Counted from the first letter of the stretch, positions 1 to 9,547 are shown. The stretch is DNA of 64,000 nt from Actinomyces oris (GCF_001553935.1 NZ_CP014232.1:1302001-1366000), one strand, 5' to 3'. Made by a program: numbers and translations. The notes: generated from the sequence alone by a model not told the origin.

Positions 1-557
1 CACCCTTGAGGAGCTCAACGCCGAGCTGGACCGCTTCACCAGCTACTACAACACCGAGCGCCAGCACCAGGGCCACGGCGTCGCACTGACCCCGCTGAGG
101 GTATGGGCTCAGACCCCCAGGGCGCTGGCCAGCCCAGCCCCCATCGACCTGGAGCGCCTACCAGCCGGTGGCGGCCCCATCAGCCTGCCCGACCCCGCCG
201 ATCCCGACCAGGCCGTGGACCGCGCCCGACGCACCGTGATGTCCAACGGGTGCGTGTCCTACAAGGACCGTGCACTGTCACTGGGCCAGACCATGCGCGG
301 CGTCGAGGTCACCCTGATCGAGTACACCACGCGCCTGGACCTCTACGACCCCGACGGGCGCCGCTTCGTGTCCCTGCCCTGGCCCCAACCCACCCAGAGG
401 CAGCAAGGCAACCGCTCCACCATCGACACCAAGAAACCGCCCTACCGACTCATCCCGCTACCACCCCGACGCCCCCGAACGTCTCACAGGTCATAACCCC
501 AACCAGTGTCTCAGAAGTCATGACACCCAAATGTCTCAGAAGTGAGGAGACAACACA
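1..557 (+). mobile_element. right end of an IS element (IS3/IS481-type), left part outside the window
   Basis: The element comprises the transposase 3' end plus about 60 bases of non-coding right terminus. The terminus carries the 12-mer tgtctcagaagt twice (507-518 and 532-543) and a degenerate third copy near 480. Such repeats are typical of transposase-binding sites at IS ends. The exact tip is inferred: from about 558 the sequence becomes homologous to the chromosomal repeat family A, so the element appears to stop there. Confidence 0.6.
2..496 (+). CDS. transposase, C-terminal part (DDE integrase-core type), cut by window edge
   Basis: The reading frame is open from base 2 to a stop at 494-496, giving 164 residues of a protein whose start lies outside the window. 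The first residues, containing EELNAELDRF and YYNTERQHQG, match the end of the rve integrase core of IS481/IS3-family transposases, where the last catalytic Glu helix is followed by a YN-x-RPHQ-like motif. The remaining 130 residues are a Pro-rich tail with a short beta-rich segment, as seen in the long actinobacterial IS481-like transposases. The protein would catalyse cut-and-copy movement of the element. Whether the whole gene is intact cannot be judged here. Confidence 0.8.
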   Translation, partial: TLEELNAELDRFTSYYNTERQHQGHGVALTPLRVWAQTPRALASPAPIDLERLPAGGGPISLPDPADPDQAVDRARRTVMSNGCVSYKDRALSLGQTMRGVEVTLIEYTTRLDLYDPDGRRFVSLPWPQPTQRQQGNRSTIDTKKPPYRLIPLPPRRPRTSHRS

Positions 558-602
558 GAGGGTTAAAGGTACGACCGTGAGGATTACCCTACGATCACGC
601 GG
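558..602. repeat. repeat family A, truncated copy A1
   Basis: This stretch aligns with the right half of the 82-bp repeats at 5221, 9194 and 9548. They share a ggtacgacc block followed by taccctacga and a CG-rich end. The left half is missing and is replaced by the IS terminus. Bases 603-751 after it hold no recognisable gene and presumably contain the thiamine-operon promoter. Confidence 0.55.
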
Positions 603-751
603 AAAGGCGATGATGTGGAAAGGCGAACGCGTGGGACAGCGATGCGGGACGGTGCCGCGGCAGAGCCCGAGTGTGAGACAGGGCTCGGGTGCGTGGCGCG
701 GGCCGGATGGAGTTGGTGTCAGTGGGTGCCCTCGAACTACAGTTGACCTGC

Positions 752-880
752 AACGACAGGGGAGCGCCCCGTCGTCGGCCCGGCCGCCACTGGCCGATGG
801 GCCGCCTCCGACGGCGCTGAGAGTGCGGAAACCCGCAGACCCTCGAACCTGCTCCGGTTAGTACCGGCGAAGGAAGTCGA
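752..880 (+). promoter_or_regulatory. TPP (THI-box) riboswitch upstream of thiB
   Basis: The conserved TPP aptamer landmarks are present in order: acgacaggggagcgcc at the 5' side, gcgctgagagtgcgg in the pyrimidine-sensor arm, then acccgcagaccctcg, gaacctg, ggttagtac and cgaaggaagt at the 3' side. A GC-rich segment with short inverted repeats (roughly 882-925) and then the aggagg ribosome-binding site of thiB follow. This suggests control of translation or early termination. TPP binding is expected to lower expression of the downstream thiamine transporter. Confidence 0.95.
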
Positions 881-945
881 GACCATCTCCCCGGCGCGCC
901 GCAGGTGGTCGCCGGGCCCTCCGGAGAACCATCCAGGAGGCACAC

Positions 946-2052
946 ATGAGCATCCAGTCCAACCCCCGCTCGGGCCGGCCCGGCCACCCCACCCCGGCCC
1001 TCAGCCGCCGCGCCCTGCTCGCCGGAACCGCCGCCGGCGCCGTCGGCCTGAGCCTGGCCGCCTGCGGCAAGGGCAAGAAGGCCGGCTCCCAGGCCGACTC
1101 CAAGACCGTCACCGTCGTCACCCACGACTCCTTCCACGTCTCGGAGGACCTCCAGAAGGCCTTCACCTCCGAGACCGGCTACACCCTCAAGATCGCCACC
1201 TCCGGGGACGCCGGCGCCCTGGTCAACAAGCTCGTCCTGACCAAGGACGCCCCCCTGGGCGACGCCGTCTTCGGCATCGACAACACCTACGCCACCCGCG
1301 CCCTCGACCAGGGCGTTATCGACACCTCCGCCACCGTCACCCTGCCCAAGGGCGCCGAGAGCTATGTCGTCGCCGACACCCCGGCCCTGGCGCCCATCGA
1401 CGTCGGCGACGTCTGCCTCAACATCGACACCGGCTACTTCACCGGCAAGGGCCTGACGCCCCCGGCCACCTTCGAGGACCTCACCAAGCCCGAGTACAAG
1501 GGCCTGTTCGTGGCCATCAACCCCACGAACTCCTCACCCGGCATGGCCTGGCTGCTGGCCACCATCGGCCACTTCGGCGCCGGCTCCTTCGCCGACTACT
1601 GGAAGCAGCTCATGGCCAACGGCGCCCGGATCGCCGAGGACTGGAGCGCCGCCTATGAGACCGACTTCTCCGGCAGCGGCAAGGGCACCTACCCCATCGT
1701 CGTGTCCTACGCCTCCTCGCCCTCCTTCACGGTCTCCAAGGACAAGAGCTCCAGCTCCACCTCCGCCCTGCTGGACACCGCCTTCCGCCAGGTCGAGTAC
1801 GCCGGCGTCCTCAAGGGCGCCGCCAACCCCGAGGGCGGCAAGGCCTTCGTGGAGTGGATGCTCTCCAAGGCCGTCCAGGAGGACATTCCCGGCCAGATGT
1901 ACATGTACCCGGTCCTGCCCGACGCCGCCTTGCCCGAGGCCCTCACCAAGTTCGGCCAACTGTCGAAGTCGCCGGTGAAGGTCGAGCCCAAGGAGATCAC
2001 CACCCACCGCGAGGAGTGGCTGAACACCTGGACCGAGGCCGTCGGCAAGTGA
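946..2052 (+). CDS. thiB: thiamine ABC transporter substrate-binding lipoprotein
   Basis: The protein (368 residues) is the extracellular solute-binding subunit that captures thiamine or its phosphates and hands them to ThiP. Its N-terminus has a twin-arginine stretch (SRRALLAG, residues 20-27), a short hydrophobic segment and a lipobox ending at Cys40, so it is probably exported and lipid-anchored. The body begins VTVVTHDSFHVS, typical of the ThiB/type-2 periplasmic-binding fold, and the length fits the family. An aggagg site sits eight bases before the ATG. It is the first gene behind the TPP riboswitch, and its stop codon overlaps the GTG of the permease gene, so the three genes form one operon. 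The riboswitch makes the thiamine assignment strong. Confidence 0.93.
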   Translation: MSIQSNPRSGRPGHPTPALSRRALLAGTAAGAVGLSLAACGKGKKAGSQADSKTVTVVTHDSFHVSEDLQKAFTSETGYTLKIATSGDAGALVNKLVLTKDAPLGDAVFGIDNTYATRALDQGVIDTSATVTLPKGAESYVVADTPALAPIDVGDVCLNIDTGYFTGKGLTPPATFEDLTKPEYKGLFVAINPTNSSPGMAWLLATIGHFGAGSFADYWKQLMANGARIAEDWSAAYETDFSGSGKGTYPIVVSYASSPSFTVSKDKSSSSTSALLDTAFRQVEYAGVLKGAANPEGGKAFVEWMLSKAVQEDIPGQMYMYPVLPDAALPEALTKFGQLSKSPVKVEPKEITTHREEWLNTWTEAVGK

Positions 2053-4070
2053 GTACGCCGGGTGAGGAGACCGCAGGGGCCGCCGACGCCGCCGCGCGAG
2101 CCGACGCCGGAGCCTCCCGGAACGCTGAGCCCGCCGGGACGCCCCGCCGGGCTCGGGCGGTGGCCGGGGGGCCGCGCTCGGCGGACAGCTCGGGAGGCGG
2201 TCCGGTCCGGCCCGACGCCGCGCGAGCCGGCGGGCCGGGCGCCGGCGGCCCCCGGCCCGGTTGGGGTGAGCGGGCCGGCTGGACCCTGGCCGTCGTCGGC
2301 CCGCTGGCCTTCCTGGCGGTCTTCTTCGCCTGGCCCGTGGCCACGCTCATGGGCCGCGGCCTCGCCCCCGACGGCGCCCTGGACCTGAGCGGCTTCGGCG
2401 AGGTCCTGGCCCGCGAGCGCACCTGGCGGATCCTCACCCAGACCCTCACCCAGGCGGTACTGGGCACCGCCGTGTGCGTGGCCCTCGGCATCCCCGGCGC
2501 CCTCGTCCTCTACCGGCGCGCCTTCCCCGGCCGCGACCTGCTGCGCGGGGTGGTGACCGTGCCCTTCGTGCTGCCCAGCGTCGTCGTCGGCGTCGCCTTC
2601 CACGCCCTGGTCACCCGCGGCGGGCCCCTGGAGGCCCTGGACCTGGACGGGACGCTGACCGCGGTGGTGGCCGCGCTGGCCTTCTTCAACTACGGGCTCG
2701 TGGTGCGCACCGTGGGCACCATGTGGTCGCGGCTCGACCCGCGCGCCGTGGAGGCCGCCCGGGCGCTGGGGGCCTCGCCGATGCGGGCCTTCGCCACCGT
2801 CACCCTGCCCGCGCTGGCCCCCGCCATCGCCTCAGCCGCCTCCCTGACCTTCCTGTTCTGCGCCACCGCCTACGGGGTGGTCCTCGTGCTCGGCGGGGTG
2901 GGGATCGGCACCATCGAGACCGAGATCTACCGGCTGACCACCCAGTACCTCGACCTGCGGGGCGCCGCCGTCCTGTCCGTGGTCCAGCTCGGCGTCATCG
3001 CCCTGGCCCTGTGGGTGGCCGAGCGGGCGCGCGCCGCCACCCAGACGCGCCTGCGCCTGCGCACCGAGGTGCCCGCCGGGCGGCTGCGGGCCGCCGACAC
3101 CCCCGCGCTCGCGCTCACCGCGGTCACGGTCGGGGGGCTGCTGGTGGCGCCGATGGCGGTGCTGGTGGTGCGCTCCCTGCAGCGCGACGGCGCCTGGACC
3201 CTGGCGAACTACACCGACCTGGGCTCGACCGGCGGGCGCAGCTCCCTGCTCGTGACCGTGTGGGAGGCGGCCGCCAACTCGGTGTCCGTGGCCGTGGCGG
3301 CTGCGGCCATCGCCCTGAGCCTGGGGGTCGCGGTGTGCCTGGTGGTCTCGCGCCGACCCCGCAGCCGGGCGCTGGCCCGGGTCATCACCGGGCTCGACGC
3401 CGCCTTCATGCTGCCGCTGGGCGTCTCCGCCGTGACGGTCGGCTTCGGCTTCCTCATCACCCTGGCGCGCCCGCCGCTGGCCCTGACCCGCTCCTGGTGG
3501 ATCCTCCCGCTGGCGCAGGCCGTCGTGGCCGTGCCGCTCGTGGTGCGCACCCTGCTGCCGGCACTGCGCGCCATCGATCCGCGTCAGCGCGAGGCGGCCG
3601 CCGCCCTGGGGGCCGGACCCGGCCGGGTGCTGGCGACCGTGGACGGCCCCCAGCTGCTGCGCGCCGGCGGGCTGGCGGCCGGCTTCGCCCTGGCGACGTC
3701 GCTGGGGGAGTTCGGGGCGACGTCGTTCCTGGCCCGCCCCCAGGAGCCGACCCTGCCGGTGGTCGTCTACCGGCTCATCGGCAGCCCCGGCTCCCAGAAC
3801 CAGGGGATGGCGCTGGCCGGGGGTGTCGTCCTGGCGGTGGGCAGCACCGCCGTCATGCTCGGCTGCGAGTGGCTCCAGACCCGGTTCGGCCCCGGGCGGG
3901 GCGGGAGCGCGGGTACGACGACGAGGCCCGGTGGGGCGTCGGTGCATCGATCCGCCCCGCAGCGCGCAACCTCCGCGGATGCCGGCCAGCATGCGGCGGG
4001 CGCGACGGGCGGAAACAACAAGGCGGCCCGGTCGCGCGGGCCCAGGACGGACGGAGGCGAGCGGCCATGA
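2049..4070 (+). CDS. thiP: thiamine ABC transporter permease
   Basis: This 673-residue inner-membrane protein forms the transport channel. I chose the GTG at 2049 because it overlaps the thiB stop by four bases (GTGA); an open frame continues upstream but would lie inside thiB. About 75 low-complexity Ala/Gly/Pro residues precede the first membrane helix. Two ABC-permease modules follow, each with an EAA loop for contacting the ATPase: EAARALGASPMRAFATV in the first half and EAAAALGAGPGRVLATV in the second. This duplicated architecture is characteristic of ThiP and of FbpB-like permeases. The long N-terminal extension is unusual for the family and may be a lineage feature. Confidence 0.92.
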   Translation: MSTPGEETAGAADAAARADAGASRNAEPAGTPRRARAVAGGPRSADSSGGGPVRPDAARAGGPGAGGPRPGWGERAGWTLAVVGPLAFLAVFFAWPVATLMGRGLAPDGALDLSGFGEVLARERTWRILTQTLTQAVLGTAVCVALGIPGALVLYRRAFPGRDLLRGVVTVPFVLPSVVVGVAFHALVTRGGPLEALDLDGTLTAVVAALAFFNYGLVVRTVGTMWSRLDPRAVEAARALGASPMRAFATVTLPALAPAIASAASLTFLFCATAYGVVLVLGGVGIGTIETEIYRLTTQYLDLRGAAVLSVVQLGVIALALWVAERARAATQTRLRLRTEVPAGRLRAADTPALALTAVTVGGLLVAPMAVLVVRSLQRDGAWTLANYTDLGSTGGRSSLLVTVWEAAANSVSVAVAAAAIALSLGVAVCLVVSRRPRSRALARVITGLDAAFMLPLGVSAVTVGFGFLITLARPPLALTRSWWILPLAQAVVAVPLVVRTLLPALRAIDPRQREAAAALGAGPGRVLATVDGPQLLRAGGLAAGFALATSLGEFGATSFLARPQEPTLPVVVYRLIGSPGSQNQGMALAGGVVLAVGSTAVMLGCEWLQTRFGPGRGGSAGTTTRPGGASVHRSAPQRATSADAGQHAAGATGGNNKAARSRGPRTDGGERP

Positions 4071-5203
4071 GCCCGACTGCCAGTGACACCAGTACTTCGA
4101 CGGGCCTGTCCGTGCGCGGGCTCGCCGTGACCTACGGGGACCTGCACGCCGTCGACGGCGTCGACCTGGAGGTGGCCGCCGGGGAGGTCGTCGCCCTCCT
4201 GGGGGCCTCGGGCTCGGGCAAGTCCTCCCTGCTGCGCGCGGTGGCCGGCCTGGAGGATGTGGCCGCCGGCGAGGTCGCTTGGGACGGGCGGAGCATGGTG
4301 CGCGTGCCCGTCCACAAGCGCGGCTTCGGCCTCATGTTCCAGGACGGCCAGCTCTTCGAGCACCGCGACGTCGGCAGCAATATCGCCTACGGGCTCACCG
4401 ACCTGCCGCGCGCCCAACGGGGCGAGCGGGTGCGCGAGATGCTCGAGCTCGTCGGCCTGCCCGGCTTCGAGCGGCGACGCGTGACGACCCTGTCCGGCGG
4501 TCAGGCCCAGCGGGTGGCCCTGGCCCGGGCGCTGGCCCCGGCGCCGAGGCTCCTCCTGCTGGACGAGCCCCTGTCCGCCCTGGACCGGGCCCTGCGCGAG
4601 CAGCTGGCCACCGACGTGCGCACCATCCTGCGTCGGGGCGGTACGACGGCGCTCTACGTCACCCACGACCAGGACGAGGCCATGACCGTGGCCGACCGGG
4701 TCGGCGTTATGGAGGCTGGCCGCCTCCTGCGCCTGGACACGCCCCAGCGCCTGTGGGCCGACCCCGCAAGCAGCAAGGTGGCGCGGTTCCTGGGCTTCGA
4801 CGTCGTCGGCGACCTTGCCCTCGCCCCCGGCGCGCTGCGCGTGGTGGAGGCCGCTGAGGGGGAGCCCGGGGAACCGGGGGAGCGGGGCAGCTCCGTGCAG
4901 GCGGAGGCGCCGGCGACAGCGGAGACCCTGCCGGCCACCCTGCCGGCCACTCTGCCGGCCACCGTGCTGGCCTCGCGGCTGCGTCGCGGCCAGTGGGAGG
5001 CCGAGGTCGAGCTCGACCCCGAGCGGCTCGCCGGGCTGGTGGGGTCGGACGGGCCGGCTGAGCCGTCCGGCGTCGAGGCTGATGCGGCGGCGGGTCGTGA
5101 GCCGGCCCGTGCTACCCGTGCTACCGCCCTGACCCGGCGCCCCCACGCGTCCGGGGCGCGCGTCACCCTGAGTCTCGACTCCGCCCGCACCGCCCGGCTG
5201 TAA
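4067..5203 (+). CDS. thiQ: thiamine ABC transporter ATP-binding protein
   Basis: The 378-residue protein energises thiamine import. It has Walker A GASGSGKSS (46-54), the signature LSGGQAQRV (142-150), Walker B LLLLDEP (162-168) followed by a D-loop, and an H-loop in YVTHDQDEA. The ATG at 4067 overlaps the thiP stop. After the nucleotide-binding domain (about 240 residues) there is a long C-terminal extension. It contains a short tandem repeat of the tetrapeptide LPAT (about 4930-4965) and a beta-rich segment that could be a TOBE-like regulatory domain. Family A repeat 5221-5302 follows directly and may act as the operon's 3' end. Confidence 0.92.
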   Translation: MSPTASDTSTSTGLSVRGLAVTYGDLHAVDGVDLEVAAGEVVALLGASGSGKSSLLRAVAGLEDVAAGEVAWDGRSMVRVPVHKRGFGLMFQDGQLFEHRDVGSNIAYGLTDLPRAQRGERVREMLELVGLPGFERRRVTTLSGGQAQRVALARALAPAPRLLLLDEPLSALDRALREQLATDVRTILRRGGTTALYVTHDQDEAMTVADRVGVMEAGRLLRLDTPQRLWADPASSKVARFLGFDVVGDLALAPGALRVVEAAEGEPGEPGERGSSVQAEAPATAETLPATLPATLPATVLASRLRRGQWEAEVELDPERLAGLVGSDGPAEPSGVEADAAAGREPARATRATALTRRPHASGARVTLSLDSARTARL

Positions 5204-5220
5204 GACACGGGTGCGGAAGC

Positions 5221-5302
5221 CCCGTCGTCGCGTTCGTACCTTATGCCGCGCGTTCGAGGGGTAGAGGGTACGACCTCGCGACCTACCCTACGACCGCGCG
5301 GG
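5221..5302. repeat. repeat family A, copy A2 (82 bp, palindromic)
   Basis: This copy is identical over 82 bases to 9548-9629 and divergent from, but the same length as, 9194-9275. It contains two imperfect inverted pairs: cgcgttcgaggggtag pairs with ctaccctacgaccgcg, and gtcgcgttcgtacc pairs with the tacgacctcgcgac region. It can therefore fold as a large double hairpin. It lies 17 bases after the thiQ stop. Bases 5303-5513 after it carry no recognisable gene. Confidence 0.85.
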
Positions 5303-5513
5303 GACGGCGGCTCCTGGGATGAGTGGCGTCCGATCGTGTCGCAGTGCCGTTGTAATCTGCGCTTGTCGGCCGGAGCAATCCGCATCCCCTGCCCGCATCG
5401 GCCGTCCACCGGCGGTCATCGGCGTCCCCATCGACAGGCCTGCGGTGCGCGGGGCGCTCGGGTCGACCCAACTGATTCGGGTGAGCGGGTCGACGCACAT
5501 CCCTACACCACCC

Positions 5514-8500
5514 ATGAACCGCATGAACTCCATGAACTCTGACAATCTGCCCGTTTCCAAGGTACCCATGCCCGTCCAAAGCTGGCAGAAGAGTCTGCTC
5601 GACCTCTCGATGCGCAACCCCCTCATCAATCGCACCTCTGGCCACGCCGTGGAGCTGCGCGTCCCGCCAGCGCTCATTGGTGAGTTCGAGGACCTTGTTA
5701 ATGACAAGGAATACATCACGATCGCCTCCGGGCGATACCGCCCGTCGGGGCTGTCCGACGGTGAGCTTCAGCGCGAGCAGGTCCGAGCAGAATCGCTCCT
5801 GAGGGAACGAACCGTCGAGGTCGAGCTGGTACCCAAGGACGAGTACGTGCAGCGCCTTCAGTCCCTGGCCACCAGCGCCCGTACCGCCGTTGAGGAAACC
5901 GGTGCCAATAATCTGTACCTGGCCATCGGCACCTTGCACTGGGACAGTGACGGTAGCCGCCTGCACTCCCCGCTCATCCTCATCCCGGTCAACCTCGAGC
6001 GCACCGGAGACGACTTCAGGCTCATCCTGGATGAGACAGGCGTCTCCACGCCCAACTACTCCTTCCTGGACCGCTTCGCGCGGGACACCGGTATCGAGCT
6101 CACCGAGCTGAGGACTCCGAAGCTCGACGAGCACGGCATCGACCTGAGGGTCACTCTTGACGGTGTACGCGACCGTCTGCGACGCGCCGGCTGGGACGAC
6201 GTCGTCACCCCCACGGTCCACCTGGGACTGTTCCGCTTCTCCACTTACCGCATGTGGAAGGACCTCGAGGACCACTGGCCGACGATCTCCGCCAACCCAC
6301 TCGTCGCCCACCTCATGTCGGGAGGGCGCCAAGACTTCGTGGACCCGGTCGGCCCGGCCGACAGGGACCTCGACATCGACGAGGCGACCCAGAACCTGCC
6401 CCTGGCCGCGGACTCCACGCAGGCCCGGATCGTGGCCGACGCCGTCGCCGGACGAAGTCTCGTCGTCGAGGGACCGCCCGGAACGGGCAAGTCCCAGACC
6501 GTCTCCAACCTCATCTTCCGGGCCCTGGCTACGGGGCGGACCATCATGTTCGTCGCCGAGAAGAAGTCCGCTCTCGACGTCGTCGCCCGCCGCCTGCGCG
6601 AGGAGGCCGGCATCGGGGCCCTGCTGCTCAACCTGCACGACAACGGCATGAAACCGACCGAGGTCCGCCGAGCTCTGCGCCGCGCCCTGGCCCTGCGGCG
6701 AGGAGAGTGCGGAGACGGTGCCGGTGAGGTGGCCGGCTGCTCCACTCCGGCCGCGCTGCGTGCCGAGTTGGCAGTGATCCGCGCCGAGCTCGACGCCTAC
6801 CGCCGCGGCCTGTACGAGCCGGCTCCGGGTGGCCCCTCCTACAGTGGAGCCCGAGAGGTGCTCGCCCAGCTCCGGGACTCCGGAGAATCCGGGGACCGTG
6901 CCGATTCGGCGGCCTTCGAGGCTCGGTCCGCCCTTGGGGAGCGGGCCCGAGCCACAGGCCTGGACACCTTCGATGCCGCTGCCCACAATCGGCTCATTGA
7001 GCGCTACCGTGCCGCTCTGGACAAGCTGCGCCGGGCTCTGACACCTGAGCTGCTCGACGTCGTCCTGGCCCACCGCGACCAGGTCCTTCAGGGCGCCGCC
7101 GCCCATGCCGAGGCGCTGCGCAGCGAGGTCAACCGGCGTCGCAGCGTCATGAGCGTGCGCGAGCTGATCCGCACCTACGGCGACCTCATCACCGCCCTGA
7201 CGCCCTGCCTGCTCGTCTCGCCCGACTCGGTGGCCCGGTTCTTCCCGGCCAACCGCCGCTACGTGGACATCGTCGTCTTCGATGAGGCCTCCCAGATCCG
7301 GGTGGCCGACGCAGTCGGTGCCATGGGCCGCGGCCGCAGCGTGGTCGTGGTCGGCGATCCCAAGCAGATGCCGCCGACCCCCAGCGCCGGCGAGACACGA
7401 GGGGAGCAGGTGCCCGAGGCCGACTCCATCCTCGCGCGCTGTCTGGACAGCGGCCTGCTTCAGCGCCGGCTCACCTGGCACTACCGAAGCCGGGACGAGT
7501 CCCTCGTCGCCTTCTCCAACCGCCACTACTACGACGGCCGGCTGCGCACCTTCCCCAGCCCACTGACCATGGCCACCGGTTCCGACGACGGCCCAGGCGG
7601 TCACGGGATCTCACTGCGGCGGGTCCAGGGCAGCTACTTCCGTCCGGAGGACCGCGCCCGACACTTCGGTGCGTCTCCGAACACGAACCCCCTCGAGGCC
7701 AAACGAGTGGTGGACGAGGTGCTCAGGAACTTCGAGGCATCCCCCGACCGCCTGCCCTCACTGGGCGTCATCACCTTCAACGATCGCCAGCGCGACCTCA
7801 TCGAGAACAGCCTGCGCGAGGTTTCCTCGCCCCGAGTCATCGAGGCCCTCGACGCCCGCGACGGCCTGTTCGTCAGGAACCTGGAGAACGTCCAGGGCGA
7901 GGAGCGCGACACGATCCTGTTCTCAGCGACCTTCGCCGCCAACTCTCGAGGTGACTTGCCGCTGAACTTCGGGGTGCTCAACCACGTCGGTGGAGAGCGT
8001 CGTCTCAACGTGGCCATTACCCGGGCCCGCAGGCAGGTCATCGTCTTCACCAGCTTTGACCCTCAGGACCTGCACGCCGAGCGCACGTCTCACCGAGGAG
8101 TCAAGGACCTGCGTGCCTACCTCCACCAGGCCGCTGAAGGACGGGCCCCACGGGCCCTGCCGGCCTCGCTGAGTCCTCTTAACTGGCACCGCCGCGAGAT
8201 CGCCGAGGCGCTGGAGGCGGCCGGGCTCACGGTCCACACCGGTGTCGGCCACTCCACCTTCGAGATCGACCTCGTGCTGGCGCGCGCCGGCCAACCTGAC
8301 CTTCCCGCCGTGGCTGTCCTGCTCGACGGGCCGCAGTGGAACAAGCGGGAGGGCGTCGTCGACCGCGACCTGCTGCCGGTCGACGTCCTGCACACCATGG
8401 GCTGGCAGCGGGTCGAGCGGGTCTGGATGCCCGAATGGGTGGCAGATCCGAAGGCCGTCGTCGCCCGACTCGTCACGGCAGCCGGCGGCTACTGGGTGCA

Positions 8501-9185
8501 GCCGACGGTGTCAACCGTCGTGCTTGAATCGGAGCGGACTGACCATGCCGGGGACGCTGCGCCGCCGATTAAGGACGATGCGAAGGCTGATGGCCCGGAC
8601 CTCGCGCCTGTGGACGGGGAGACGATGGCGCCTGCTGCCGGCCCGCGTGCCCCGGGGCAGGAGTACACCGCTTGGAGCCCGGCAGGCGTACGCCCCCTGG
8701 AGATCCTCAACCGGGCAGGTACTGACCCGGAGGCCAAGAAGGTACTCGTGGAGGTCGCCACCACCATCTGCCAGGTCGAGGCGCCGATCTCCAGGCGCCG
8801 GCTCTACGTCAAGATCTCCCGCGCCTTCGGACTGTCGCGAACCGTCAAATCGCGCGAGGAGTCGATCAGGACGGCCCTGGGCGAAGCCTTCGCCTACTTC
8901 GACGAGGACGGCTTCGTGTGGGCCACGCGGGACGATGCGCTCGCGGCTCCGACCTACCGTCGCAATGCTCTGGACCATGTGGACTCTATTCAGGAGATCC
9001 ACCCGCGCGAGCTGGTGGGGCTCATGGCTCAGGCACGTGCTAAGAACCCGGAGTGGGCTTCCCGGGAGGACCTGTTCATGTGGGCGCTCAAGCGTCTGAG
9101 TGCGAGGAACCGCAGTCTCGCAGCGCGTGGGGTGGTGGAGGCGCTCACCAAGGCCCTCAAGGACGTGGAAGGTGTGGGCGCGTAG
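5514..9185 (+). CDS. DUF4011/DUF3320 family superfamily-1 helicase with C-terminal Vsr-like nuclease domain
   Basis: The protein is about 1223 residues from the ATG at 5514. Upstream sequence in frame lacks family similarity, and ATGs at 5523, 5532 and 5568 are alternatives because no clear ribosome-binding site decides. The N-terminus (WQKSLLDLSMRNPLIN) is the DUF4011 hallmark. A DNA2/UPF1-type helicase follows: Walker A GPPGTGKS near residue 320, DEASQI near 588, GDPKQMPPT near 610, then NVQGEERDTI and NVAITRARRQVIVF. Residues from about 885 hold a PD-(D/E)XK-like domain (FEIDLVLAR, then AVLLDG, MTES_1575 type). A DUF3320 domain follows (about 1045-1110). The segment between motif I and DEASQI seems much shorter than in relatives. 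Such proteins are suspected of nucleic-acid processing or defence. Confidence 0.85.
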   Translation: MNRMNSMNSDNLPVSKVPMPVQSWQKSLLDLSMRNPLINRTSGHAVELRVPPALIGEFEDLVNDKEYITIASGRYRPSGLSDGELQREQVRAESLLRERTVEVELVPKDEYVQRLQSLATSARTAVEETGANNLYLAIGTLHWDSDGSRLHSPLILIPVNLERTGDDFRLILDETGVSTPNYSFLDRFARDTGIELTELRTPKLDEHGIDLRVTLDGVRDRLRRAGWDDVVTPTVHLGLFRFSTYRMWKDLEDHWPTISANPLVAHLMSGGRQDFVDPVGPADRDLDIDEATQNLPLAADSTQARIVADAVAGRSLVVEGPPGTGKSQTVSNLIFRALATGRTIMFVAEKKSALDVVARRLREEAGIGALLLNLHDNGMKPTEVRRALRRALALRRGECGDGAGEVAGCSTPAALRAELAVIRAELDAYRRGLYEPAPGGPSYSGAREVLAQLRDSGESGDRADSAAFEARSALGERARATGLDTFDAAAHNRLIERYRAALDKLRRALTPELLDVVLAHRDQVLQGAAAHAEALRSEVNRRRSVMSVRELIRTYGDLITALTPCLLVSPDSVARFFPANRRYVDIVVFDEASQIRVADAVGAMGRGRSVVVVGDPKQMPPTPSAGETRGEQVPEADSILARCLDSGLLQRRLTWHYRSRDESLVAFSNRHYYDGRLRTFPSPLTMATGSDDGPGGHGISLRRVQGSYFRPEDRARHFGASPNTNPLEAKRVVDEVLRNFEASPDRLPSLGVITFNDRQRDLIENSLREVSSPRVIEALDARDGLFVRNLENVQGEERDTILFSATFAANSRGDLPLNFGVLNHVGGERRLNVAITRARRQVIVFTSFDPQDLHAERTSHRGVKDLRAYLHQAAEGRAPRALPASLSPLNWHRREIAEALEAAGLTVHTGVGHSTFEIDLVLARAGQPDLPAVAVLLDGPQWNKREGVVDRDLLPVDVLHTMGWQRVERVWMPEWVADPKAVVARLVTAAGGYWVQPTVSTVVLESERTDHAGDAAPPIKDDAKADGPDLAPVDGETMAPAAGPRAPGQEYTAWSPAGVRPLEILNRAGTDPEAKKVLVEVATTICQVEAPISRRRLYVKISRAFGLSRTVKSREESIRTALGEAFAYFDEDGFVWATRDDALAAPTYRRNALDHVDSIQEIHPRELVGLMAQARAKNPEWASREDLFMWALKRLSARNRSLAARGVVEALTKALKDVEGVGA

Positions 9186-9193
9186 CTGTCGGA

Positions 9194-9275
9194 CCCGCCG
9201 TCGCGGTCGTACGTGAGGTCGCGCGTTCGAGGGGGCGGGGGTGCGAACGCGCCGACTTCCCTACGAACGCGCGGG
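9194..9275. repeat. repeat family A, copy A3 (82 bp, divergent)
   Basis: This copy starts nine bases after the helicase stop and has the same length as the identical pair A2/A4. Its stem cgcgcgttcg / cgaacgcgcg is a perfect ten-base match, tighter than in the other copies, so the palindrome is retained despite sequence drift. Bases 9276-9547 between A3 and A4 show G-rich sequence with no gene I can support. Confidence 0.75.
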
Positions 9276-9547
9276 ATCGGCTCAGCTGAGGGCCTGGTGG
9301 GGCTGCTCGCAGTCGAGCGGGTGGTGCCTGGCGTCGTCTGGTCACAATGCACGAGGGTTGGGTGCTACTGGAGGAGGGGTGGGGGTACTGGGGGTAGGTG
9401 GGACCTTCGTGCAGTACGCACAACCCTTGGCCAGTGGATCCCGAACCTCGTGGAGTAGAGCGCCCCTGAGTCGGGAGCGGGCCGAGGCTGGCGTCGCTAC
9501 AGCATCGGGCCGTGCTGCAAGGACCCCGGGGCCACTCCGCCACTGGA

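Noticed and set aside
5283..7604. 773-residue open frame on the minus strand
   Set aside because: It is antisense to the DUF4011 helicase, lacks any domain character and shows the Gly/Val/Gln-rich bias of high-GC antisense frames.
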